Source of the DNA: Porphyromonadaceae bacterium UBA7087
Lineage (GTDB): Bacteria; Bacteroidota; Bacteroidia; Bacteroidales; Muribaculaceae
Length of the DNA: 24,929 nucleotides
NCBI GenBank assembly: GCA_002493515.1
Contig: DKYZ01000115.1
Span: 1 to 24,929, forward strand
Reading direction: 5' to 3'
The notes beneath the pieces were generated by a model. That model was not told the origin of the DNA, did not search any database, and saw only the letters and a program-made list of their open reading frames with translations. The first letter of the stretch is position 1. Each line of letters starts with the position of its first letter. Made by a program: the position numbers and the translations under genes. Below, piece after piece: positions 14,051-20,972 of this stretch.

Positions 14051-15774
14051 TTCCGGTTATTTGAGCGGAGCGTGACGGTCTGGTCGAGCATTCCGTTGAT
14101 GTAGGTGCGCATCACGCCGTCCTTGAGCGTGAGACGGATGTCGACGGTGTCATAGGGCACGGGAAGCGGCCATTTGCCGTCTGTGGCACGGTTGGCGCGT
14201 TGCCAGCCCTCGGCTGTCGCCACCCGGTTGACCCCCTTCCAGCTCCGGCCGTCATAGCTTATTGTCGGAAAGTAGGTCTCTGAATCTATCGAATAAGTCA
14301 CCTTGCCGAGCTCTGCCGTGGGATTTCCCTTTGTGAAGTCTGCCAGCGTCACCTTCAACTCATACATGCATTCGTCGTTGACAGCCGGATTCCAGTTTCC
14401 CGATACGGGATATGCAGCCGTCGCGGATGGCAATCCCTCATAATCAGTGACGATGGATGTGTCGTAGCCCGACGGACGCTGGCGGCTTACAATCCAGTCG
14501 TAATAGTTGCCATACATCCAGGCCAGTCGCAGGGGTGAGTCCAGACTGCCTGGAATCACGTATGGGCGGGCGTTGCTTTTGGCCGAGTTGGCCGTTATTG
14601 CCGAGTTTGACACAACATTTCCCGATTCGTCAAGGACATATTTCACAATCTCATACGTCTCGCCATATTTCCCCTTTACCGGAACCGAGCAGTATACCAC
14701 ATTCACATTATCGGGGTCTATGGCCATTCCGCCCGAATAGCAGTGCTCGATGTCGTCACTCTCATGAAACCACCCTCCGCCGTCTGCCACGAACCGCTTG
14801 TCCCATTTCTTCCCGTCATATCTTGCCTGGTAATAGCTGTGGCTTTTCTTGTCAGGTGATATCTCTGTTATTGCCACGGCCGGATTCCCGTCGCTGTCGA
14901 AAGCGAGCTGCCATACCCAGTCGCGGATACTGTCAGGTGCGTCGATCACCATATCCCTGTGGGAATTTATGAACTCAGCTGTCTTGTCAACTCTGAACGG
15001 CTCCAGCTCCCATACATTCCCGACTTTCTTCCCCGTGATGTCTGTAACGTCTCCCGACAGCGCGTCGATTACGTTATAATACAGGTGGTTTGGCAATTCA
15101 TTGTCGGGATGGCCTGTCGTGTAGGTCAGGAAAATCCTGTCCTTGCCGTTGGAGTTGTATTTGGCATAGGGACGCGCTCCTGACGACTGCACAATCTGTT
15201 TCGGCCGGCGGTCGAACATCATGTTGCCATCCTCGTCGGGCATCGTGAGGCGTCCGATTGTCGGATGCCAGTTGATTCCGCGCCAACAGAGATAGATATG
15301 CTCCTCATCATCACTGAGCAGGAAAGGGGAGGGGTAGGTGGTGTTGTTTTCTGTTGCGAGAATTTTCTCGTCGCCAAGTGTTGCGAGTGAACCTGATTTA
15401 TCGGTGACGCGGTAGTAGAAGCAGGGTTCGTCGGTGTGGCGTGAATAGAATACCACCACTCGCCCGTCAGGAAGTGCGATGAAGGTCGGGTTGTCATGGT
15501 CGTCGGGCTGGAACCAGCTTCGGATCAGCACCGTCTCCTTGGTGCCCTTGTTGAAGTCATACTCCTCGGCCTTGATGTTGCCGAGATTGTCGATGCTGCC
15601 GATGTAGGTCTTGTCGATGCCGAGGGTCTTGTTTTCATGATGAAGGGCACGCGGGTCGGCAAACCAGCACCAGGCGCCTTCATCTGTCACGACGGAGAAT
15701 GCCATGGCTGAAGATGCCGGAAGCGACATGGACGCTATCAGCAGTGAAGCGGAAGGTATTATGGAAAATCTCAT
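14044..15774 (-). CDS. Secreted BNR_4 beta-propeller protein (putative glycan-active enzyme)
   Basis: 576 residues with a signal peptide (MRFSIIPSASLLIASMSLPA, cleavage likely after SAMA). The mature part opens with DEGAWCWFADPRAL and TYIGSID, the signature of the BNR_4 seven-bladed propeller group. That group includes ulvan lyases (PL24/PL25) and L-rhamnosyl-glucuronate hydrolases (GH145). Propeller-blade patterns recur, for example PTFIALPDGRVVVFYSRH, YPSPFLLSDDEEHIYL and SGARPYAKYNSNGKDRIFL. The last 110 or so residues form an extra beta-rich region (YELKVTLADF ... YFPTISYDG). Histidines and aromatics suited to an active site occur, but I cannot assign catalytic residues or the polymer. 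It is a lone gene with no SusC/D. It may also be a non-catalytic binding propeller. Confidence 0.75.
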   Translation of the reverse strand: MRFSIIPSASLLIASMSLPASSAMAFSVVTDEGAWCWFADPRALHHENKTLGIDKTYIGSIDNLGNIKAEEYDFNKGTKETVLIRSWFQPDDHDNPTFIALPDGRVVVFYSRHTDEPCFYYRVTDKSGSLATLGDEKILATENNTTYPSPFLLSDDEEHIYLCWRGINWHPTIGRLTMPDEDGNMMFDRRPKQIVQSSGARPYAKYNSNGKDRIFLTYTTGHPDNELPNHLYYNVIDALSGDVTDITGKKVGNVWELEPFRVDKTAEFINSHRDMVIDAPDSIRDWVWQLAFDSDGNPAVAITEISPDKKSHSYYQARYDGKKWDKRFVADGGGWFHESDDIEHCYSGGMAIDPDNVNVVYCSVPVKGKYGETYEIVKYVLDESGNVVSNSAITANSAKSNARPYVIPGSLDSPLRLAWMYGNYYDWIVSRQRPSGYDTSIVTDYEGLPSATAAYPVSGNWNPAVNDECMYELKVTLADFTKGNPTAELGKVTYSIDSETYFPTISYDGRSWKGVNRVATAEGWQRANRATDGKWPLPVPYDTVDIRLTLKDGVMRTYINGMLDQTVTLRSNNRNY

Positions 15775-15793
15775 TTTAGAAAACTATTTGTCG

Positions 15794-15801
15794 CGAAGTT
15801 A
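15794..15801 (-). promoter_or_regulatory. Near-consensus -7 box for the BNR_4 gene
   Basis: Reads TAACTTCG on the minus strand, one mismatch from TAnnTTTG, about 20 bases before the ATG at 15774. A run of ten A (15801-15810) lies immediately upstream on the plus-strand map. Confidence 0.4.
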
Positions 15802-15833
15802 AAAAAAAAATTCAGTATTCAGCAGGAAGTTGG

Positions 15834-15841
15834 TAATTTTG
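15834..15841 (+). promoter_or_regulatory. -7 box directly abutting the NERD gene
   Basis: TAATTTTG is a perfect -7 match, ending only four bases before the GTG start at 15846; the -33 element is weak. Its TAA is an in-frame stop, so the gene cannot start farther upstream. Confidence 0.5.
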
Positions 15842-15845
15842 CATC

Positions 15846-16748
15846 GTGAATGAATTTGAAATATATCTTTGGGCAGCCGGAGCAATCCTGGTGGTGGTGT
15901 CGGCGGTAGTGATATGGCATCGGGCCACGCGTCGTGCACGCTATGGCGCGAAGTGTGAGAAAAAGGTCGCCAAAGTGCTCTCCCGCCTTCGGGGCGGCGA
16001 TTTCGAGGTGGTCAACGACATCCTTTTCTCGACCGGACGGGAAGGCCGCACCGTCCAGATCGACCATATAGTCGTGTCCACGCGGGGAATCTTCATTATC
16101 GAGACAAAAGGCCACCGCGGACACATAGTAGGCAATGAGAATGCCCAGTATTGGGAGCAGAAGTTCATGATGAGTGCGAAATCCTTCTATAATCCGCTTC
16201 TTCAGAACGACGGCCATCTGCGTGCGCTTCGGCGCCGCTTGCCCGGGATTGCGGCGGAACTGTTTTTCACTGCCGTGGTCTTCACCGACGCCTGGCGCAT
16301 CGACATTGCCGCTGACGATATCGTGGAGCATAGGAAGATGCTGCCCGACCGTCATGTTCGACGCACCCTCGATCCTACCCGGAGGCGCCCGCGCCGCTGG
16401 TGGAGCCGCAGAGGGGAGGTCGTTCTTGATGAAAGACGCATGGTCATGCAGCTCGAATCCCTTACGGGGGAGATCAGGCGCCGTCAAAAGGTGATTGACC
16501 GTTCACGAATCGGTGAGCTGGCCTCACGCATAAGGAGCCTTGACCTCAAAGGCAGACAGGCGCGGTCGCAGCATAAGACTTACGCGCGCTCTGCCGCCCG
16601 CCACGGCATCGGAAGCATAAAAAACGGAAGGTGCCCCCGTTGCGGAGGCACCTTGGGGGTGCGTGAGGGTGATTACGGACCCTGCTATGCCTGCTCCAAC
16701 TATCCGGAGTGCCGCTTCATATGCTCAATCCACGCCGCCGGCCTCTAA
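15846..16748 (+). CDS. Membrane-anchored NERD-domain protein with zinc finger
   Basis: 300 residues starting with GTG. One N-terminal membrane helix (about 6-24, YLWAAGAILVVVSAVVIW) is followed by a NERD domain (about 33-145): GREGRTVQIDHIVVSTRGIF and IIETKGH, with D73 and E86-x-K88 matching the nuclease-like Asp ... Glu-x-Lys core. A basic middle (about 175-260; RRRPRRWWSRR) leads to a topoisomerase-type C4 zinc finger with C263, C266, C283 and C289 (CPRCGG ... CSNYPECR). The architecture is consistent with membrane-tethered DNA or RNA binding or cleavage; the biological role of these proteins is not established. Its end overlaps the convergent redox gene by 24 bases. Confidence 0.88.
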   Translation: MNEFEIYLWAAGAILVVVSAVVIWHRATRRARYGAKCEKKVAKVLSRLRGGDFEVVNDILFSTGREGRTVQIDHIVVSTRGIFIIETKGHRGHIVGNENAQYWEQKFMMSAKSFYNPLLQNDGHLRALRRRLPGIAAELFFTAVVFTDAWRIDIAADDIVEHRKMLPDRHVRRTLDPTRRRPRRWWSRRGEVVLDERRMVMQLESLTGEIRRRQKVIDRSRIGELASRIRSLDLKGRQARSQHKTYARSAARHGIGSIKNGRCPRCGGTLGVREGDYGPCYACSNYPECRFICSIHAAGL

Positions 16749-17126
16749 TTCATCGTATAGCAGGCCGGCTGCGTCGGCCACACACCCCGGACAGTCGCGA
16801 AGCGGCTTGCCTGTGCCGATTCCCTTCAGCTCCCTGCATATGGTGGAGCCGTTTTTCGCCTTGAATGCGGTCATGATCTTTTTCATCTCGGCCATGGCCG
16901 GTGCCTTCTCTTTATTTATGAGTCCAACTACCATAGCGGCTCCGGTCAACGCTCCGCAAGTGCCTTCCATGCATCCCATTCCGGCTCCATAGGCGGCTGT
17001 CGCCCTGCGCATTGTCTCCTCGTCGAGTCCGGCCTCCTGGCAGAACGAGCATGCCACTGCCTGCGCGCAGTTGTAGCCTGCGGCTTTGTTGTCTACCGAC
17101 TGTCTTATCTTTTCTTCCCTTGTCAT
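16725..17126 (-). CDS. C_GCAxxG_C_C family redox-type protein
   Basis: 133 residues from the ATG at 17126. The frame is open to 17174, but that start would be upstream of the -7 box at 17145-17152, so I reject the extra 16 residues. Cysteines sit at 20, 26, 29, 52, 57, 97, 112 and 115, in the arrangement that names the family (YNCAQAV, GCMEGTCGALTG, CREL, CPGC). Members are small cytoplasmic proteins thought to be redox-active or metal-binding; no reaction is established. There is no signal peptide. The gene stands alone, convergent with the NERD gene and divergent from the flippase-like gene. Confidence 0.88.
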   Translation of the reverse strand: MTREEKIRQSVDNKAAGYNCAQAVACSFCQEAGLDEETMRRATAAYGAGMGCMEGTCGALTGAAMVVGLINKEKAPAMAEMKKIMTAFKAKNGSTICRELKGIGTGKPLRDCPGCVADAAGLLYDELEAGGVD

Positions 17127-17144
17127 GATTTTAAATTTTTTTTG

Positions 17145-17152
17145 CAAAGTTA
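17145..17152 (-). promoter_or_regulatory. -7 box of the C_GCAxxG_C_C gene
   Basis: Minus strand reads TAACTTTG, a perfect match, with TTGTG about 20 bases upstream (17172-17176) as a -33 candidate. The leader to the ATG at 17126 is about 12 bases and A/T-rich. Confidence 0.65.
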
Positions 17153-17217
17153 ACCATTCGGAATGGATTTTCACAACTCTCTATCCTTTGCAAGTGTTAA
17201 AAAACAGAGGGCGCGGC

Positions 17218-17234
17218 CTGATATCCGGTATCAG
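17218..17234. promoter_or_regulatory. 17-base inverted repeat upstream of the flippase-like gene
   Basis: CTGATA-TCCGG-TATCAG: perfect 6-base arms with a 5-base centre, 26 bases before the ATG at 17261. It may be an operator or a small leader hairpin. A partial promoter-like TATCCTTTG (17182-17190) lies upstream, one base too long for the consensus. Confidence 0.3.
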
Positions 17235-17260
17235 CCTGAAGAAACGTCCTGGTAATCACT

Positions 17261-18328
17261 ATGAACGATAAAACGAATTTGGCCTCCGGCGGCACGTCGG
17301 CCTGGAGCAGGATAAAGGATGTGGTGGAGAAAGTATTCCGCTGGTGTCTCCCTTTCGCCATATCCATTCTTCTTGTGATATGGCTTTTCCACAAAGTCGA
17401 TTTTCATGAGATGGTGTATGTAATCCGCCATGAGTGCAATTTCTGGTGGATAGCCCTGATGATGGTAATAACTATGCTGTCGCATATGATCCGCGGCACG
17501 CGCTGGGGCATACAGTTGCGGGGCGCCGGATTGCCGAGGGTGTCGCCGGTGATTGAATGGATTTCCATTTTCGGAGCGTATGCGCTCAATCTCCTTTTCC
17601 CGTATCTCGGCGAGACCTGGAGATGCCTCTTCATGGCCAAGAGGGAGAGAAGCAAGATCTCTACGGTGGTCGGCACCGACTTCGGCGACCGTGGCTCAGA
17701 TGCGGTGGTCATAATGACCCTTTTCGGAGTGGCGATGATCGTGGCCCATAAGTATATGGAGAAATTTCTCGACCATTATTCGATAGGGGAGCGTCTGTGC
17801 CACTATATGGATAAGCCCGGACTTTGGATCGGCCTTGTTGTAGGGGTAGCCATTATATGGTTTGTGTTATATTTCTTCCGCCATTATCGTCTTGTTCAGA
17901 AAATCGACGGCTCGATCGACTCGGCATGGAAGGGATTCAAGGTGCTCTTCACGATGAAGGGCCGTGGCTGGTATGTTGTCCTGACGCTCGGGATATGGAC
18001 ATGCTATTTCCTTGAGACATATGTCGGCCTCCATGCCTTCCCCTTCACTCGCGGACTGCTCACCGACCCGGGCAGCGCCTACGGCCTTATACCGGGCCTG
18101 GTGGTGTTTGTCTTCGGCTCGTTCAGCATGGCAATACCATCCAACGGCGGTCTGGGCCCCTGGAATGTGGCCGTGATGTTCGCCCTCTCGCTCTACGGCA
18201 TCAGCGACACTCAGGGCGTTGCCTATTCCATCGTGATGTGGGGCTGCCAGACAATCATGCTCATCATCCTCGGCATCTTCAGCGCCATCTATATAGCAAC
18301 GCATAAAATGCAGAGCAACGATAAGTGA
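17261..18328 (+). CDS. LPG_synthase_TM/UPF0104 flippase-like membrane protein
   Basis: 355 residues, mostly membrane-spanning, with about seven or eight hydrophobic helices (for example FAISILLVIWLF, WWIALMMVITMLSHM, VIMTLFGVAMIVA, LWIGLVVGVAIIWFVLY). Family signature segments: RGTRWGIQLRGAG, FGAYALNLLFPYLGETWRC and GTDFGDRGSDAVVI, then a C-terminal SFSMAIPSNGGLGPWNVAV with the conserved Pro-x-x-x-Gly-Gly-x-Gly. Relatives are lipid-flippase domains such as that of MprF, or uncharacterised polyisoprenoid/lipid transporters. There is no aminoacyl-transferase domain, so it is not a complete MprF; the lipid carried is unknown. The final codons (AAC GAT AAG TGA) are the start of the heptamer repeat noted below. 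Confidence 0.85.
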   Translation: MNDKTNLASGGTSAWSRIKDVVEKVFRWCLPFAISILLVIWLFHKVDFHEMVYVIRHECNFWWIALMMVITMLSHMIRGTRWGIQLRGAGLPRVSPVIEWISIFGAYALNLLFPYLGETWRCLFMAKRERSKISTVVGTDFGDRGSDAVVIMTLFGVAMIVAHKYMEKFLDHYSIGERLCHYMDKPGLWIGLVVGVAIIWFVLYFFRHYRLVQKIDGSIDSAWKGFKVLFTMKGRGWYVVLTLGIWTCYFLETYVGLHAFPFTRGLLTDPGSAYGLIPGLVVFVFGSFSMAIPSNGGLGPWNVAVMFALSLYGISDTQGVAYSIVMWGCQTIMLIILGIFSAIYIATHKMQSNDK

Positions 18329-18341
18329 TTAGTGATGAACG
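18318..18341 (+). repeat. Short heptamer-repeat block at the 3' end of the flippase gene
   Basis: Reads ACGATAA GTGATTA GTGATGA ACG, built from the same 7-base units as the larger repeat at 20887-20956. It includes the stop codon of the flippase-like gene. Confidence 0.7.
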
Positions 18342-18373
18342 GGCAAACCGTAAGGGGGAAAACTCCTGTTTGT

Positions 18374-18405
18374 TTTGCTCTTCTCGTTATTTATATATAA
18401 TTTTG
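18374..18405 (+). promoter_or_regulatory. Promoter of the Nudix/ABC exporter operon
   Basis: TTTG at 18374-18377, a 20-base spacer, then TAATTTTG at 18398-18405: a full -33/-7 match. The ATG is at 18424, so the leader is only about 13-15 bases. Confidence 0.75.
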
Positions 18406-18423
18406 TGAAAAATTATATAATCT

Positions 18424-18948
18424 ATGGATAAGGACAACGGCGAGGAGATCTTTCCCGTCGTAGATGATACAGGTAAGACTATAGGTAAAGCCACCCGGGC
18501 GCAATGTCACGGCGGCTCCATGTTGCTTCATCCCGTGGTGCATCTCCACGTTTTTGATTCGCTCGGGCGTCTCTATCTCCAGAAGCGCCCCGACTGGAAA
18601 GATATCCAGCCGGGAAAATGGGATACTGCTGTAGGCGGTCACGTGGATTATGGCGAAAGCGTGACGCAGGCCTTGCTGCGCGAGGCCCGCGAGGAACTGG
18701 GCCTCGCTGATTTCAGCTACGAGTCGTTGGAGCCATATGTCTTTGAGTCGAAACGCGAACGCGAGCTTGTCAATCCCTTCATGACAATCACTCGGCAGAC
18801 GCCCCGCCCCGGCGACGAGCTTGACGGCGGCCGGTTCTGGACCCGGGAGGATATTCTCGACAATATCGGCAAGGGTGTCTTCACTCCAAATTTCGAGCAG
18901 GAATACAAGCGCCTGTTCAGCAATCGTCCCAATATCCAGGAGTCATGA
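18424..18948 (+). CDS. Nudix hydrolase
   Basis: 174 residues, cytoplasmic. Complete Nudix box at 72-94 (GHVDYGE, then REAREELGL): G72, E78, R86, E87, E90, E91 and G93 fit GX5EX7REUXEEXGU. The arrangement with an N-terminal strand pair (EEIFPVVDDTGKTIGKATR) and LYLQKRPDWKDIQPGKWD resembles the YfcD/isopentenyl-diphosphate-isomerase-like branch, where some members hydrolyse nucleotide or prenyl diphosphates. I cannot assign the substrate. It is first in the exporter operon, and its TGA overlaps the ABC ATPase ATG by 4 bases (ATGA), so both are translated together. Whether it is functionally linked to export is unknown. Confidence 0.92.
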   Translation: MDKDNGEEIFPVVDDTGKTIGKATRAQCHGGSMLLHPVVHLHVFDSLGRLYLQKRPDWKDIQPGKWDTAVGGHVDYGESVTQALLREAREELGLADFSYESLEPYVFESKRERELVNPFMTITRQTPRPGDELDGGRFWTREDILDNIGKGVFTPNFEQEYKRLFSNRPNIQES

Positions 18949-19679
18949 CCGCTGAGAATCAGGAATCCATGATCAGACTCCGCGACGTCAACAAGACATA
19001 TTTCGGCGCTGTGCCGCTCCACGTCTTGAAAGGAATAAATCTCGACGTGAGGAAAGGGGAGCTGGTCTCCATAATGGGGGCGTCAGGCTCCGGAAAATCC
19101 ACACTCCTCAATATCCTCGGCATCCTTGACAACTACGATTCCGGGGAATATTACCTTGACGGCAATCTCATTCGCAATCTCTCTGAAAACAAGGCCGCCG
19201 ATTACCGCAACCATATGATAGGTTTCGTTTTCCAGTCGTTCAACCTCATATCCTATAAGAACGCGATGGAGAATGTGGCCCTGCCTCTTTTCTATAGGGG
19301 CATCGGGCGCAGGAAACGCAACCGTCTGGCCATGGAGCAGCTTGAGCGCATGGGGATAGCCGACCGTGCCCTCCACCTCCCCGGAGAGATGTCGGGCGGA
19401 CAGAAGCAGCGTGTGGCCATAGCCCGCGCAATGATCACCAATCCCTCCATCATTCTCGCCGATGAGCCAACTGGCGCCCTCGACAGCAAGACCTCGAAAG
19501 ATGTGATAGAGCTTTTCCGCGACCTCAACAAGCGCGAGGGGAAGACCATCGTCATCGTGACCCACGACCCGGGTGTGGCGGCGCAGACCGACCGGATGAT
19601 ACGAATCTCCGACGGCGTAATCATACCAGGGAATCTCCCTCCCGCCGATGGCGGCGAATCACGAATCTGCCAATGCTGA
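18945..19679 (+). CDS. MacB/LolD-type ABC transporter ATP-binding protein
   Basis: 244 residues. It powers the two permeases encoded directly after it. Walker A GASGSGKST (45-53), Q-loop Q97 in FVFQSFN, signature MSGGQ (149-153; Met replaces the usual Leu), Walker B IILADEP (169-175), D-loop GALD, and switch H207 in VIVTHDP. Closest in type to the MacB/LolD/FtsE group by length and by the SFNLI and GALDSKT segments. An alternative start at M9 (MIRLRDV) is nearer the usual N-terminus, but the ATGA overlap with the Nudix stop favours the first ATG. The C-terminal tail (GNLPPADGGESRICQC) overlaps the permease start by 7 bases. Confidence 0.94.
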   Translation: MTAENQESMIRLRDVNKTYFGAVPLHVLKGINLDVRKGELVSIMGASGSGKSTLLNILGILDNYDSGEYYLDGNLIRNLSENKAADYRNHMIGFVFQSFNLISYKNAMENVALPLFYRGIGRRKRNRLAMEQLERMGIADRALHLPGEMSGGQKQRVAIARAMITNPSIILADEPTGALDSKTSKDVIELFRDLNKREGKTIVIVTHDPGVAAQTDRMIRISDGVIIPGNLPPADGGESRICQC

Positions 19680-20890
19680 ACTCCTTCCACGAAATAGCGC
19701 AGACACTCAGCCACAACAAGCTGAGGACCTTCCTCACCGGAATAGCGGTGACGTGGGGCGTCTTCATGCTTATTGTCCTGTTGGGCGCGGCCCGTGGCGT
19801 GACGAACAGCTTCGAGCGGAATATGGCTAAGAGCAGCATGGCAAGAATCGTGGTGTGGTCAGGACGCACATCGATTCCTTACAAGGGGAACCGCGAGGGG
19901 CGTGCGGTATACATGAGCCAGAAGGATCTAAAGATTATTCCCGAGGAGAACGCGCGATATGTGGATGATGTTACCTCCAGACTGGCATTGAGCGGCACTG
20001 TCTCGACCTCGGCGATGAGTGTCAGGGCTGACCTTACGGGAGTTTATCCCAACGAGCTTCAGCTTGGGAACCGTGGAAATCTTATCGAGGGCCGGTTTAT
20101 CAACCAGAGGGATATGCGCGATAAAAGCAAGGTCATGGTGCTTCCACAGGAATTTGCAAAGCAGCTTTTCCCGCCCGAGGGTAAGAAGTCGGTCGGGGGA
20201 CGCGTATCGAACTCCGGTCTGTCGTTTCTTGTGGTCGGCGTCTACGAGAGCGAATGGCATCGTGACATATACATACCCTTTTCCACAGCCAGGACGATGG
20301 TGGAGGATCCCAATATCCTCAACAACATAAATGTGAATCTCCGTAATGTCAAGACTGAGCAAGACGGCACGGCCGCCGAGGAGGGGATCAGAAGCACGCT
20401 CTCCCGTGCCCATGGCTTCGACCCCAAGGATGACAATGCCATATACATAGCCAATTATTTCAACAACTCCCTGACCGCCGGTAAGGCGATGGGCATCCTC
20501 GACACTGCGGTGTGGGCGCTCGGTATCCTGACTCTGCTTACGGGCATCGTGGGCATCAGCAATATCATGTTCGTGACAGTCAGGGAACGCACCCATGAGA
20601 TCGGTATCCGTCGCGCCATAGGGGCGAAGCCTCGTCAGATTCTCTGGCAGGTGGTGACGGAGTCGGTGGTGATTACCGTCCTGTTCGGCTATATAGGAAT
20701 TGTGCTGGGAATGGCTGTCACGCAGTTGTTCGCGAATGTCGAAGGAAATTTGTTTCTGAACCCTACGGTAAGCCTCTCGATTGCTCTTGAGGTGACGGGT
20801 GTTCTCGTGCTGTCGGGCGCACTCGCAGGGCTTTTCCCGGCGTTGAAGGCATTGAAGATAAAGCCGGTGGAGGCGCTGATGGAGGAGTGA
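19673..20890 (+). CDS. FtsX/MacB-type ABC permease, first copy
   Basis: 405 residues. One N-terminal helix (about 17-42, RTFLTGIAVTWGVFMLIVLL), a large periplasmic MacB_PCD-like domain (about 45-270) and three C-terminal helices. The coupling segment RERTHEIGIRRAIGAKPRQI before the penultimate helix is diagnostic of the FtsX/MacB permease. These proteins work as mechanotransmitters, pushing periplasmic substrate through a TolC-type channel rather than moving it across the inner membrane. The stop overlaps the first ATG of the repeat block (TGATG), which joins it to the second permease. Paralogous to the next gene, presumably forming a heterodimer with it. Confidence 0.92.
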   Translation: MLNSFHEIAQTLSHNKLRTFLTGIAVTWGVFMLIVLLGAARGVTNSFERNMAKSSMARIVVWSGRTSIPYKGNREGRAVYMSQKDLKIIPEENARYVDDVTSRLALSGTVSTSAMSVRADLTGVYPNELQLGNRGNLIEGRFINQRDMRDKSKVMVLPQEFAKQLFPPEGKKSVGGRVSNSGLSFLVVGVYESEWHRDIYIPFSTARTMVEDPNILNNINVNLRNVKTEQDGTAAEEGIRSTLSRAHGFDPKDDNAIYIANYFNNSLTAGKAMGILDTAVWALGILTLLTGIVGISNIMFVTVRERTHEIGIRRAIGAKPRQILWQVVTESVVITVLFGYIGIVLGMAVTQLFANVEGNLFLNPTVSLSIALEVTGVLVLSGALAGLFPALKALKIKPVEALMEE

Positions 20891-20956
20891 TGAACGATAA
20901 GTGATGAACGATGAACGATAAGTGATGAACGATAAGTGATGAACGATGAACGATAA
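20887..20956 (+). repeat. 35-bp x 2 heptamer repeat between permease genes, chain of overlapping mini-ORFs
   Basis: Two exact 35-base copies (20887-20921 and 20922-20956), each made of five 7-base units: GTGATGA, ACGATAA, GTGATGA, ACGATGA, ACGATAA. The first permease stop (20888-20890) lies in it. ATGs at 20890, 20904, 20911, 20925, 20939 and 20946 open mini-ORFs reading MNDK or MNDER. The MNDK frames end in TGATG overlaps with the next ATG, and the last one leads to an ATG at 20960 whose frame runs past the true permease start at 20973. Confidence 0.9.
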
Positions 20957-20972
20957 GTGATGGGGGAAAAGG

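Noticed and set aside
15846..18328. NERD protein, cysteine-rich protein and flippase as a defence island
   Set aside because: The genes differ in strand, are not an operon, and lack nuclease-helicase or effector partners; ordinary housekeeping neighbours are as likely.
20887..20956. Heptamer repeat as a CRISPR array
   Set aside because: Units are contiguous, with no unique spacers and no cas genes.
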